Source of the DNA: Rhodocyclaceae bacterium
Lineage (GTDB): Bacteria > Pseudomonadota > Gammaproteobacteria > Burkholderiales > Rhodocyclaceae
Direction of reading: 5' to 3'
NCBI GenBank assembly: GCA_023150275.1
Contig: JAKLLG010000001.1
Coordinates: 124,001 to 188,000, forward strand
Length of the DNA stretch: 64,000 nt
Position numbers and translations under genes: made by a program. The notes under the pieces are model-generated. The model was given only the letters and a program-made list of their open reading frames with translations. It had not been told where the DNA came from and made no database searches. Position 1 is the stretch's first letter. Each line of letters opens with the position of its first letter. Below, in pieces: positions 16,019 through 24,689 of this stretch.

Positions 16019-17748
16019 GCCGGAACCGTCCAGCCCAGATCGCGGTGCTTTGCCAGATGCCGGGGCGTCCACGACTGCGGCGACTTCTGCACGAAATGGA
16101 AACGCGCCACGTGGTAGCTCGGGTCGAAGCCGTAGAAGTTGCGGCGCATGTGGTCGAGTTCCTCGGTGCGATACTGCGCGAGCGGTTTCGCGGCCTCGTC
16201 GGCGGCGCGCTTGGTGCGCTTGGCGGCGAGCCTTGCATCGAGATCGGCGGCGTTCGCGAGTTCCGCTGCGCGGCGCGCGACATCGACGCGGAAAGCATCG
16301 ATGTCGGCGGCGAGGCAGGCGTCTATGAAGCCGTTGGCGACGCCCGCCTTTGCGGTGAGCGGCATGCGGTTCTGCATGATGGCGCGCGCACCGTCGGCGC
16401 CGACGCGCGGCGGCAGCAGATAGGTCCAGTACTCGGAGCCGTAGAGGTTGCCCATGTTCTTGTAGTGCGGGTTCATCAGCGCGCCGTCGCGCATCCAGAC
16501 GAGATCGGCGGCGCGCGCGAGGAAGCAGCCGCCGGCGCCGGTGTTGCCCTGCACCGCGGCGATGGTGAGGTGCGAACCGGTGCCGATGATCGCCTCGGCG
16601 AGATCGTCGATGGCGTTGATGTTGGCCCAGGACTCGTCGGCGGGACTTTCGGCCGCCTCGATCAGGTTGAGGTGCACGCCGTTCGACCAGAAGTCGCGGC
16701 CGCCCATCAGCACGATCACCTTCGTCGGCCGCGTCAGCGCCCAGCGATAGGCTTCGAGCAGGCGCTCGCATTGCCGCGTGCCCATCGCGCCATTCGTAAA
16801 CTCGAAGTGCAGGAAACCCACGTGTTGCGCTTCCTCGTAGCGGATGTCCTGCCAGGTTTCATGCTGCTGCGCCCACCAGCCGTCCAGCTTCGCTTCCGGC
16901 AGCGCTGCAGCCTCGGCGGCGAAAGCCAGCGTCGCCGGCAGCTTGAACGGATGAACGAAGCCAGTCCCTTCGCCGCGCTTGACGTGGCCGAGCCACACCG
17001 CGCCATCGACGGTGGCGCGGCAGATCGCCGTTTCGCGGCGGGCGATCGGTTCGCCGGGGGCGCCCTTGAGCAGGCTTTCGGCGCTGGCGTCGAAGAGATG
17101 GCAGGCTTGCCCGAAAAGCACATCGGCGATGCCGGGGAAGCCATCGGCGGCGTTGATTTTCGCCAGCACCACGGCCGTCGTGTCGCGCGACCAGTCGATC
17201 GCGCGATCGCTCTGCTTCATCAGCGGACGCAGGCGGCCCTGCACGGCGGGATCGTCGTAATTCAGCGGAGTCGGCACGAACGGTTCGGTTGCCCCGCGCT
17301 CGAATGCGGCGACGGCCTTGAGCACGCCGCGCGCCGCCGCCTCGGTGACCTCGTTGCGGTAGAGGCTGGATTTCTTGGCCACGCGCAGCGGGAAGCGCTC
17401 TTCCGCCCAGATCGGCCCGGCATCCATTTCGGCCTCGGCCTGCAGCACGGTGACGCCCCATTCCGGCCACTGCTCCTGGATCGCCCAGTCGAGCGCCGAC
17501 GGCCCGCGATCGCCGACGATGCCGGGGTGCACGATCAGGCAGGTGTGCCGCTTCCAGATCGATTCCGGGATCGCGCGGCGCAGGTAGGGGGCGACGATCA
17601 GGTCGGGCTTGAACAATGCGACGGCTTCTTCGGCAACCGAATCGGCGATGTCGAACTCGATCGACACCCGATGGCCGCGCTCGGAAAGCTCGCAATAAAG
17701 CCGCTGCGTCAGGCTGTTGAAGGTGTGGGTCAGGAAGAGAATGCGCAT
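16015..17748 (-). CDS. hoxX: HoxX/HypX, CO-ligand synthase for aerobic NiFe-hydrogenase maturation
   Basis: A 577-residue two-domain enzyme. The N-terminal half resembles formyl-THF transferase/hydrolase domains (VHPGIVGDRGPSALDWAI near 80-96); the C-terminal half is an enoyl-CoA hydratase fold (VQGNTGAGGCFLARAADLVW). HypX takes the formyl group of N10-formyl-THF and releases CO for the active-site iron, which lets hydrogenase mature in air. Its presence suggests H2 oxidation also under oxic conditions. The frame begins with GTG at 17760, but the ATG at 17748 has a GGGGCGG ribosome-like site and fits the family N-terminus MRILFLTHTFNS. Confidence 0.95.
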   Translation of the reverse strand: MRILFLTHTFNSLTQRLYCELSERGHRVSIEFDIADSVAEEAVALFKPDLIVAPYLRRAIPESIWKRHTCLIVHPGIVGDRGPSALDWAIQEQWPEWGVTVLQAEAEMDAGPIWAEERFPLRVAKKSSLYRNEVTEAAARGVLKAVAAFERGATEPFVPTPLNYDDPAVQGRLRPLMKQSDRAIDWSRDTTAVVLAKINAADGFPGIADVLFGQACHLFDASAESLLKGAPGEPIARRETAICRATVDGAVWLGHVKRGEGTGFVHPFKLPATLAFAAEAAALPEAKLDGWWAQQHETWQDIRYEEAQHVGFLHFEFTNGAMGTRQCERLLEAYRWALTRPTKVIVLMGGRDFWSNGVHLNLIEAAESPADESWANINAIDDLAEAIIGTGSHLTIAAVQGNTGAGGCFLARAADLVWMRDGALMNPHYKNMGNLYGSEYWTYLLPPRVGADGARAIMQNRMPLTAKAGVANGFIDACLAADIDAFRVDVARRAAELANAADLDARLAAKRTKRAADEAAKPLAQYRTEELDHMRRNFYGFDPSYHVARFHFVQKSPQSWTPRHLAKHRDLGWTVPA

Positions 17749-17874
17749 TTTCCGCCCCACAGTGCATGACGATTGGGTTTTTTACGGTGCGACAAATGGT
17801 CGCAACACAAGAACTGATGGGTGTTTCGGGAACATAACCAAGCAAGGTGCATAAATATATAACTTTTGTATGGT

Positions 17875-17902
17875 TTCATTCTCAGCAAAGCTTGGCTAAT
17901 AT
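17875..17902 (+). promoter_or_regulatory. possible sigma-70 promoter of the 66-aa gene
   Basis: TTCATT (17875-17880), 16 bp, TAATAT (17897-17902), giving a start about 30 bases before the ATG at 17941. The rest of the divergent gap (17749-17874) is AT-rich and must also hold the hoxX promoter; I could not choose one, and no -24/-12 element with correct spacing is present there. Confidence 0.4.
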
Positions 17903-17940
17903 GCGCGCCAAGCCTCAATACCGCTCCCAGGGAGTCGCCC

Positions 17941-18141
17941 ATGCAATCCGCCACACGAAAACGCACCACGCCCGCACCGCGCCGCGCGCGCAAACTGCGC
18001 TTCATCGCCTCCGTCCGCTTCGACGACGGGCATCGCGGCTGTTTCTCGGTCGATAACGCCAAGAGCCATGAGGAAGCCCGGCGCATGGTGTTCGAGGAAC
18101 TCGACGAAGTCGCTGCCGTGGTCATCTCGGATTACCAATAG
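17941..18141 (+). CDS. small basic hypothetical protein, 66 aa
   Basis: A 66-residue protein starting at ATG 17941 behind a clear AGGGAG ribosome site. The first 18 residues are Arg/Lys/Pro-rich; the rest forms a probable beta-alpha fold (KLRFIASVRFDDGHRGCFSV, then HEEARRMVFEELDEVAAVVI). I do not recognise the family. It is the only plus-strand gene within the hyp-hox run and separates hypE from hoxX, so the hoxXABC part probably has its own promoter. Confidence 0.65.
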   Translation: MQSATRKRTTPAPRRARKLRFIASVRFDDGHRGCFSVDNAKSHEEARRMVFEELDEVAAVVISDYQ

Positions 18142-18167
18142 AAGCAGAAACAAGATGCAGCGAAGTA

Positions 18168-18235
18168 TCCCTGACGCGGCGCGCCGACGAAGACGGTGCG
18201 GCTGCTACTGCGAGGAGGCGCGCCAAAATCAGGGA
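18168..18235. terminator. long two-part inverted repeat between convergent genes
   Basis: TCCCTGA-N3-GGCGCGCC (18168-18185) is mirrored by GGCGCGCC-N4-TCAGGGA (18217-18235) around a 31-base centre. It lies between the 3' ends of the 66-aa gene (+) and hypE (-), so it may act as a bidirectional transcription stop or mRNA 3' stabiliser. There is no T-run, so a Rho-independent role is uncertain. Confidence 0.4.
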
Positions 18236-18251
18236 CATTTTGTGTTCGCTC

Positions 18252-19304
18252 CTAGCAGATGCGGGGAAGTTGCTCGCCGGTAAGCCAGTCCACGATGCGC
18301 TTGCCGCCGAAGGCGGTGGTCATCTGCACGAAATGGTGCTGATCTTCATGCACCGAACCGACCGTCGTTGCCTTCGCGCCCAGCGGATGCGCGCGCAGCG
18401 CGGTCAGCGCCCTCTCTGCATCCTCCGGCGCGACGATCACCACCAGTTTGCCCTCGTTGGCGACGTAGAGCGGGTCCAGCCCGAGGAACTCGCAGGCCGC
18501 GGCGACTTCCGGATTCACCGGCAACGCCTTCTCTTCCAGCATCATCCCCACCTTCGACTGGCGCGCGATCTCGTTCAGCGTTGTCGCCAGGCCGCCGCGC
18601 GTCGGGTCGCGCAGCACGCGCACCGCGGCGCCGCTCGCCAGCAGCGCCTCGATCAGGCCATGCAGCGCCGCGGTATCCGACTGGATCGGCGCCGAGAAGC
18701 CCAAGGACTCGCGCTCCGCCATGATCGCCATGCCGTGGTCGCCGAGGGTGCCGGAAACAAGAATTTTGTCGCCAGGCCGCGCCTGATCGCCGGAAAGGCT
18801 CACACCCTCGGGCACGATGCCGACGCCGGTGGTGGTGATGAACACGCCGTCGCCCTTGCCCTGCTCGACTACCTTGGTATCGCCGGTGACCACCGGCACG
18901 CCGGCCTCCTTCGCCGCTGCCGCCATTGATTCGACGATGCGCTTGAGATCGGCGAGCGGAAAGCCCTCCTCGATGATGAACGACGCGGAAAGCCACAGGG
19001 GCTTCGCGCCCATCACCGCCACATCGTTGATCGTGCCATGCACGGAGAGGCAGCCGATGTCGCCGCCGGGGAAGAACAGCGGCGAGACGACATGCGCGTC
19101 GGCGGCCATCACCAGTCGCCCGCCCGTTGGCACCGGCAGCAACGCACCGTCGTTGCCCTGGCGCAGGTATTCGTTGTCGAAGGCCGCCGCGAACAATTCC
19201 TCGATCAACTGCGCCATTGCCCGGCCACCGGAGCCGTGCGAAAGATCGATGCGACCGTTCTTGATATCGAGCGGGCGGACGTAACCGCGCTTCACTTCAC
19301 TCAT
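18252..19304 (-). CDS. hypE: HypE, hydrogenase cyanide-ligand dehydratase
   Basis: A 350-residue AIR-synthase-fold ATPase. It ends in the invariant PRIC; the C-terminal Cys350 accepts the carbamoyl group from HypF and is dehydrated to thiocyanate, the CN source for the active-site iron. Visible motifs are LSHGSGGRAM near the N-terminus, TINDVAVMGAKPLWLS and RDPTRGGLATTLNEIA. The ATG at 19304 has GGAAGG upstream; a stable hairpin (19327-19347) lies just before it. Transcribed with hypD 113 bp upstream. Confidence 0.96.
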   Translation of the reverse strand: MSEVKRGYVRPLDIKNGRIDLSHGSGGRAMAQLIEELFAAAFDNEYLRQGNDGALLPVPTGGRLVMAADAHVVSPLFFPGGDIGCLSVHGTINDVAVMGAKPLWLSASFIIEEGFPLADLKRIVESMAAAAKEAGVPVVTGDTKVVEQGKGDGVFITTTGVGIVPEGVSLSGDQARPGDKILVSGTLGDHGMAIMAERESLGFSAPIQSDTAALHGLIEALLASGAAVRVLRDPTRGGLATTLNEIARQSKVGMMLEEKALPVNPEVAAACEFLGLDPLYVANEGKLVVIVAPEDAERALTALRAHPLGAKATTVGSVHEDQHHFVQMTTAFGGKRIVDWLTGEQLPRIC

Positions 19305-19326
19305 ATATGGACTACCTTCCTCCCGA

Positions 19327-19347
19327 CCTCCTCCCCGAGGGAGGAGG
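19327..19347. other. 9-bp perfect hairpin before hypE
   Basis: CCTCCTCCC-CGA-GGGAGGAGG. On the hypE mRNA the descending arm is G-rich and ends a few bases before the real ribosome site (GGGAGGAAGG), so it could present a decoy or compete for the Shine-Dalgarno. The rest of the hypD-hypE gap shows nothing else. Confidence 0.4.
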
Positions 19348-19416
19348 CGATTACAGTTCGTCCCAGCGGGACTCCGGATATTGGCTGGCGCACCTTCAGG
19401 CGGCCGTGCGGGGCGC

Positions 19417-20544
19417 TCATGCGTAATCCTTGTAGCGGCCGTAGGTGTAGTGCGCCGCGCAGGCGCCCTCGGAGGACACCATGCATGAGCCGATGGGGTT
19501 CTCCGGCGTGCACACGGTGCCGAACAGCTTGCAGTCCTGCGGCTTCTTGACGCCGCGCAGGATGGCGCCGCATTCGCAGGCCTTGTTGTCGGCGACCGAA
19601 ACGTAGTCGACCGGGAAGCGTTTCTCGGCGTCGAATGCCGCATACTCCTTGCGGATTCGCAGCCCGGAATACGGCACCATGTTCAGGCCGCGCCATTCGA
19701 ACTGGCGACGCAATTCGAAAACTTCGGCGACGAGGTTCTTCGCCTTGACGTTGCCCTCGCGCGTCACCGCGCGCGAGAACTCGTTCTCGACGACGGCACG
19801 CCCTTCGTTCACTTGCGTGATGAGCATCAGGATCGCCTGCATCACGTCGAGCGGTTCGAAGCCGGCGATCACCACCGGCTTCCGGTATTCCTCGGCGAAG
19901 AACTCGTAGGGCTGGCTGCCGATGATCGTCGACACGTGCGCCGGGCCGATGAAGCCGTCGAGCGGCACGGTGCCCCACTGACGCACTTCCGGCGATTCGA
20001 GGATGGTGCTGATCGCCGAGGGCGTCAGCACATGGCAGCACAGGACCGAGAAATTCTTCAGCCCGAGCGCCTGCGCCTGCTTGATGGCGACGGCCGTCGG
20101 CGGCGTCGTCGTCTCGAAGCCGATGGCGAAGAAGACGACCTGCTTTTCCGGATGCTGTTGCGCCAGCTTCAATGCGTCGGCGCTCGAATAGACCATGCGG
20201 ATGTCGCCGCCGCGCGCCTTGGCCTTCATCAGCGACAGGCTGTCGGAGGCCGGCACGCGCAGGGTGTCGCCGTAAGTGCACAGCGTGACCCCGCATTCGA
20301 GCGCCAGCCGGATCGCCATGTCGACGCGCCCCACCGGCAGCACGCAGACCGGACAACCGGGGCCGTGGATCATGCGCACGTTGTCGGGCAGGAGATCGGA
20401 GACGCCGTAGCGCGAGATGGCATGCGTGTGGCCGCCGCAGAATTCCATGAAGTGGTAGCGGCGCGATGGGTCGGCGGCCCTCTTGATGGCGGCGCTCAAG
20501 CCCCGCGCAAGGTCGCCGTCGCGAAACTCGTCAATGTATTTCAC
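19417..20544 (-). CDS. hypD: HypD, Fe(CN)2CO assembly scaffold
   Basis: A 375-residue iron-sulfur protein. The catalytic motif CGGHTH has Cys36; GPGCPVCVLP has Cys64 and Cys67; GFETTTPP is conserved; the C-terminal part carries the [4Fe-4S] ligands (CECGAILRG, CKLFGTVC, CMVSSEGAC). With HypC it carries iron and attaches the two CN and one CO ligands delivered from HypE and HoxX. It overlaps hypC by 14 bp. Confidence 0.97.
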   Translation of the reverse strand: MKYIDEFRDGDLARGLSAAIKRAADPSRRYHFMEFCGGHTHAISRYGVSDLLPDNVRMIHGPGCPVCVLPVGRVDMAIRLALECGVTLCTYGDTLRVPASDSLSLMKAKARGGDIRMVYSSADALKLAQQHPEKQVVFFAIGFETTTPPTAVAIKQAQALGLKNFSVLCCHVLTPSAISTILESPEVRQWGTVPLDGFIGPAHVSTIIGSQPYEFFAEEYRKPVVIAGFEPLDVMQAILMLITQVNEGRAVVENEFSRAVTREGNVKAKNLVAEVFELRRQFEWRGLNMVPYSGLRIRKEYAAFDAEKRFPVDYVSVADNKACECGAILRGVKKPQDCKLFGTVCTPENPIGSCMVSSEGACAAHYTYGRYKDYA

Positions 20545-20776
20545 GTGCCGCCTCTTGCAATGCCGCCTCGCCCATTTCGGCGAACAGCGCCAGCGTTTTT
20601 TCCGCTTCCTCGGGATCGAGTTTGGTCAGCGCGTAGCCGACATGCACGATCACGTAGTCACCGACGGCGGCATCGTCCATCAGCGCCAGCGAGATGTCCT
20701 TCTGCATGCCGGAGACGTCGATCGTCGCGCTGTCGCCGTCAATGGCAACAATGCGGCAGGGAAGTGCGAGACACAT
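20531..20776 (-). CDS. hypC: HypC, hydrogenase iron chaperone
   Basis: An 81-residue HypC/HupF family protein starting with the functional MCLALPCRI (Cys2 essential in the family) and the beta-barrel core ALMDDAAVGDYVIVHVGYAL. HypC partners HypD during Fe(CN)2CO assembly and then escorts the hydrogenase large subunit. It begins directly at the hypF stop and overlaps hypD, so the three genes are translated in one run. Confidence 0.96.
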   Translation of the reverse strand: MCLALPCRIVAIDGDSATIDVSGMQKDISLALMDDAAVGDYVIVHVGYALTKLDPEEAEKTLALFAEMGEAALQEAAREIH

Positions 20777-23098
20777 TCAGGAGTCCTCTTCTGCGTCGGG
20801 TTCTTCAATCAGGGTGTTCATCGCCACCCAGGCCTGACCAAGCGAAAGCCCGCCATCGTTGGGCGGCAGTTTCTGCGCTTCGACGAGCGCGTGACCGTGC
20901 GTCGCCAGCCGGCTGCGCAGACCGCGCACCAGCATCTGGTTCAGGAAGCAGCCGCCAGCGCCAAGCACCTTGGCCTCCGGCTCGGCAAAATGGCGCACCC
21001 AGTCGGCAAGCGCCGCTGCAAGCGTGGCGTGAAAGACCGCCGCACCGCGTGCCGGATTTGTTTCGTCGGCAAGCGTCGCCAGCAACGGCAGCAGATCGAG
21101 TGTGCCGCCGACGATGCGCCAGCCGTGATCGAGCGGCAGCATCTCGCCGTAACGTTCGGCCATGCCTTCAAGAAGCATCGCCGCCTGTCCTTCAAACGCC
21201 ATCGCGCGGCTGATACCGAGCAGACCGGCGGCAGCGTCGAACCAGCGGCCGAGACTGGAAGTCTGCGGGCAGTTGGTGCCGCGTTCGAGCATCGCCGGCA
21301 GCATCTCGGCGGCCGGCTGGGCGGCGAAGCGGCGCGCGATCTCGTCGCCACGCCCGAGCTTGAAGAGGACTGACGCCGCCATTCGCCAGGGTTCGCGCGC
21401 GGCGCGATCGCCACCGGGCAGGGGAAGCAGTGCCAGACTGCCGACGTGTCCGCATTCGCGGCGCCCCGCGCGCAGCAGCTCGCCGCCCCAGGCGCCGCCG
21501 TCGCTGCCCAGCCCGACGCCGTCTAGCGCGAGCCCCAGCGTCGTCGCACGGATGCCGTGCTCGGCGAGCAGTGCGGCGAGGTGCGCGTGGTGATGCTGCA
21601 CGGCGACCGCCGGCAGCCCATGCAGGCGAGCAAAGTCGGCAGCGAAACGCGTCGAATGAAAATCGGGATGCAGGTCGTGCGCAACACGCTCCGGTTTGAC
21701 CTGCAGGACATCGAGCAGGTGAGCAACCGTGTCTTCTAGATAAGCACAGGTTTCCGCATTGTCGAGATCGCCGATATGCTGCGAGACGAACGCTTCGTTA
21801 CCGCGCGTGACGCAGATCGTATTCTTGAACCAGCCGCCGACGGCAAGTGTGGACGGCCCGGCATACGGCAGCTTGATCGCGCGCGGCGTATAGCCGCGGG
21901 CGCGACGCAGGAACTGAAAACCGCCGGGTGCGGCACGCATCACCGAATCATCGCAGCGGACGACGATATCGCGGTCGTGCATGAGGAACGCGTCGGCAAT
22001 GTCGGACAGGCGCAGCAGCGCCTCGTCGTTGCCGATCACCAGTGGTTCACCACCCGGGTTGGCGCTGGTCATCACCAGTTGCAGCGCCTGCGGGCGATCG
22101 AGCCAGCCCAGTCCCTGCGGACGACCTGCAGCCTCGTGAAAGAGCAGGTAGTGCAGCGGCGTATACGGCAGCATGATGCCCAACCAGGCCAGCCCCGGCG
22201 CAACGCCGGGCAGCTTCTCGTCGGTGGCATTCCGCTTCTTCATCAGCACGATCGGGCGCTCCGGCGCTTCGAGCAGCGCCGGCTCGCCGATGGAGACCTG
22301 CACCAGCGAGGAGAGCGAGGCGAGGTTGGCGACCATCACCGCGAAGGGTTTTTCCTCGCGCGCCTTGCGCTCGCGCAGGCTCGCCACCGCCTCGGCGTTG
22401 GTCGCGTCGCAGACGAGGTGGAAGCCGCCGAGCCCCTTGATCGCGACGATGCCGCCGTTCTTGATCAGCTTGAGTGTGGCGGTGATCGGGTCGCCGGCGA
22501 TTTCGGCGCCTTTCTCGTCGACCAGCATCAGCTTCGGCCCGCATTTCGGGCAGCAGTTTGCCTCGGCATGGAAGCGGCGGTCGTCGTTGCGGCCGTACTC
22601 CTCCCGGCACTCGCGACAGAGCGGGAACGGTGCCAGGCTGGTACGCGAACGGTCGTAGGGGATGCCGCGGCTGATCGTGTAACGCGGGCCGCAGTGCGTG
22701 CAGTTGGTGAAGGCGTAGCGCCAGCGGCGCGAGTTGCCGCCAAACATTTCGGCAAGGCAGTCGCGGCAGATGGCGGTATCGTGGCCGATCGTCGTGCGGG
22801 CTGCGCGGCCGCCCTCGCTTTCGAGAATGACGAAGCCCTGGCGAGCGTCCGGCACCTGCACCGGACGCGCTACGACGTCATCGACGCGCGCGAGCGGCGG
22901 CGCCTCCTTGCCGAGCCGCTCGATCAGCGCATTGACGCGCGGCGGCTCGCCACAGGCTTCGATCTCGACGCCTTCGGACGTATTGCGCACCCAGCCGGCC
23001 AGCTTGAGTTCGTTGGCGAGCCGCCAGACGAACGGCCGGTAGCCGACGCCCTGGACGACGCCGCTGACATGGATGCGCTGGCAGATCGTGGCCGCCAC
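20777..23098 (-). CDS. hypF: HypF, carbamoyltransferase for hydrogenase CN ligands
   Basis: A 773-residue protein with all HypF domains in order: acylphosphatase-like (QRIHVSGVVQGVGYRPF, residues 7-90), two zinc fingers (CRDC...CTHC and CREC...CPKC), a YrdC-like domain (GGIVAIKGLGGFHLVCDA) and a Kae1-like carbamoyltransferase domain (VQHHHAHLAALLAEH). It converts carbamoyl phosphate and ATP to carbamoyl-AMP and loads HypE Cys350. The frame opens far upstream, but the GTG at 23098 with GGAG five bases ahead, 20 bp after hypB, is the natural start. Confidence 0.95.
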   Translation of the reverse strand: MAATICQRIHVSGVVQGVGYRPFVWRLANELKLAGWVRNTSEGVEIEACGEPPRVNALIERLGKEAPPLARVDDVVARPVQVPDARQGFVILESEGGRAARTTIGHDTAICRDCLAEMFGGNSRRWRYAFTNCTHCGPRYTISRGIPYDRSRTSLAPFPLCRECREEYGRNDDRRFHAEANCCPKCGPKLMLVDEKGAEIAGDPITATLKLIKNGGIVAIKGLGGFHLVCDATNAEAVASLRERKAREEKPFAVMVANLASLSSLVQVSIGEPALLEAPERPIVLMKKRNATDEKLPGVAPGLAWLGIMLPYTPLHYLLFHEAAGRPQGLGWLDRPQALQLVMTSANPGGEPLVIGNDEALLRLSDIADAFLMHDRDIVVRCDDSVMRAAPGGFQFLRRARGYTPRAIKLPYAGPSTLAVGGWFKNTICVTRGNEAFVSQHIGDLDNAETCAYLEDTVAHLLDVLQVKPERVAHDLHPDFHSTRFAADFARLHGLPAVAVQHHHAHLAALLAEHGIRATTLGLALDGVGLGSDGGAWGGELLRAGRRECGHVGSLALLPLPGGDRAAREPWRMAASVLFKLGRGDEIARRFAAQPAAEMLPAMLERGTNCPQTSSLGRWFDAAAGLLGISRAMAFEGQAAMLLEGMAERYGEMLPLDHGWRIVGGTLDLLPLLATLADETNPARGAAVFHATLAAALADWVRHFAEPEAKVLGAGGCFLNQMLVRGLRSRLATHGHALVEAQKLPPNDGGLSLGQAWVAMNTLIEEPDAEEDS

Positions 23099-23117
23099 AA
23101 AAACTCCGTCCGGCGGG

Positions 23118-24299
23118 TCAGCGCTGCGCAGCGAGCTGCGCTTCGAGTTCGGCAATGCGCCGTTGCAGCGACGCGACCGTTTCCTGCTTCTTGGCCGCCT
23201 GAGCGGCAAGCCCCGCTTCGATCCACGCCAGCCATTCGGCAAAACCGGCACCGGTGGTCGCCGAAACCTGGATCACCTGCAGACCCGGATTAACGCGGCG
23301 GGCGTGCTCGATCGCCTTCGCCAGATCGAAATTCACGTAGGGCAGGAGGTCGATCTTGTTCACCAGCATGAGGGAGGCGACGCGGAACATGTCGGGGTAC
23401 TTGAGCGGCTTGTCCTCGCCCTCGGTGACCGAGAGGATCGCCACCTTGTGCGCCTCGCCGAGGTCAAAGGCGGCTGGGCAAACAAGGTTGCCGACGTTCT
23501 CGATGAAGAGCAGCGAGCCGTCGGCCGGCGCCAGTTTCGTCAACGCGTGGCCGACCATGTGCGCGTCGAGGTGACAACCCTTGCCGGTATTGATCTGCAG
23601 CGCCTGCACGCCGGTGGCACGGATGCGCTCGGCATCGTGGCTCGTCTGCTGGTCGCCCTCGACGACGTTGATCGCGACGCGATCCTTGAGCAGTTCGAGG
23701 GTGCGGCAGAGCAGCGTCGTCTTGCCCGAGCCGGGGCTGGAAACGAGATTCAGCGCGAAGATGCCCTGTTCGCCGAGGCGGGCACGGTTCTTCGCGGCAT
23801 AGGCATCGTTCTTCGAGAGAATGTCGCGTTCGATCTGCACCATGCGCGACTGCGACATGCCCGGTGCGTGCGCGCCGGCCGGCCCCTTGCCGTAATGCAC
23901 CGCGCCATCGCTCATCTGCGCGTTCACCGGTGTGTAGGCGTGCGTGTGATGGTGTTCGCCGTCGTGGGTATGCGTGTGGCTGTGCGCCGAACCGTCGGCG
24001 TGCGTATGTTCGTGCGCATGCGCCACCGCGCTGGGCACGGGGCTCACACCGGCGTGGCCATGCACGTGCTCGCCGTGATGGTGATGCGGGTGAACATGCG
24101 TGGTGCCGTCGGCATGGGTGTGAGCATGCGCATGCTCATCGTGCGCATGCGCATGGGCGGCCCCATGATCGTGATGGGGGTGGCTGTGCGCCGTACCATC
24201 CTCGTGAACATGCCAGTGCTCATGGCCATGTTCGTGCGTGTGCACGGCTTCGCCTTCGATACGCGTTTCACCGGCCGCGCAACCGCAAGTGGTACACAT
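23118..24299 (-). CDS. hypB: HypB, nickel-binding GTPase with very His-rich storage region and coiled-coil tail
   Basis: A 393-residue HypB. The N-terminus MCTTCGCA has the high-affinity Ni site (Cys2, Cys5, Cys7). Residues 19-123 hold about 40 histidines in loosely repeated units around H-x-DG-x-x-H-x-H, like the nickel-storing HypB of rhizobia. The GTPase domain has the P-loop SSPGSGKTT (187-195), then EGDQQTSHD and NKIDLLPYV. The last 24 residues form a heptad-like helix ([18 protein letters not shown]), an addition not usual in HypB. It inserts nickel into hydrogenase with HypA. Confidence 0.96.
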   Translation of the reverse strand: MCTTCGCAAGETRIEGEAVHTHEHGHEHWHVHEDGTAHSHPHHDHGAAHAHAHDEHAHAHTHADGTTHVHPHHHHGEHVHGHAGVSPVPSAVAHAHEHTHADGSAHSHTHTHDGEHHHTHAYTPVNAQMSDGAVHYGKGPAGAHAPGMSQSRMVQIERDILSKNDAYAAKNRARLGEQGIFALNLVSSPGSGKTTLLCRTLELLKDRVAINVVEGDQQTSHDAERIRATGVQALQINTGKGCHLDAHMVGHALTKLAPADGSLLFIENVGNLVCPAAFDLGEAHKVAILSVTEGEDKPLKYPDMFRVASLMLVNKIDLLPYVNFDLAKAIEHARRVNPGLQVIQVSATTGAGFAEWLAWIEAGLAAQAAKKQETVASLQRRIAELEAQLAAQR

Positions 24300-24347
24300 C
24301 CTTCTCGCTCCTCCAGTGTGCTGCTCTTTGTCTGTTCTGCGTCTGTT

Positions 24348-24689
24348 CTAATCGACTTCGAGTTCTCTGACTCTCATTTCGGTGCCCTCGGTCGGGTGCA
24401 CCGGATAACCGCCGCATTCCGGGCAGGGATCGAAGACCGCGCCGATCTCGACGTTCTTGCCGCAGGACAGGCATTCGCCCCGCCCCGGCACTTCGATGAT
24501 TTCCAGCTTCGCGCCATCGGCAATGGTGCCGCGCGAGACGGCATCGAAGCAGAAAGCCATCGCATCCGGCTCGACCGACGACAGCCAGCCGATTTCCAAG
24601 AATACGGTCTTGACCTTACTGAATCCTTGCTCGCGGGCGGCATCCTCGATGATCTGGACGACGCCCTCGGCCAGCGACATTTCATGCAT
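24348..24689 (-). CDS. hypA: HypA, nickel insertion metallochaperone
   Basis: A 113-residue HypA. The N-terminal MHEMSLAEG provides the Ni ligand His2; the zinc finger has Cys73, Cys76, Cys89 and Cys92 (CLSC...CPEC). It hands nickel to the hydrogenase large subunit together with HypB. It overlaps the hupK stop by 8 bp and precedes hypB by 48 bp. Confidence 0.96.
   Translation of the reverse strand: MHEMSLAEGVVQIIEDAAREQGFSKVKTVFLEIGWLSSVEPDAMAFCFDAVSRGTIADGAKLEIIEVPGRGECLSCGKNVEIGAVFDPCPECGGYPVHPTEGTEMRVRELEVD

Noticed and set aside
17797-17902. Sigma-54 promoter for hoxX
   Set aside because: Several TGG or GC pieces occur on the minus strand, but none has the GG-N10-GC spacing.
23940-24243. 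Tandem DNA repeat or CRISPR-like array in hypB
   Set aside because: The repetitive CAT/GTG-rich DNA simply encodes the His-rich region of HypB; there are no regular spacers.
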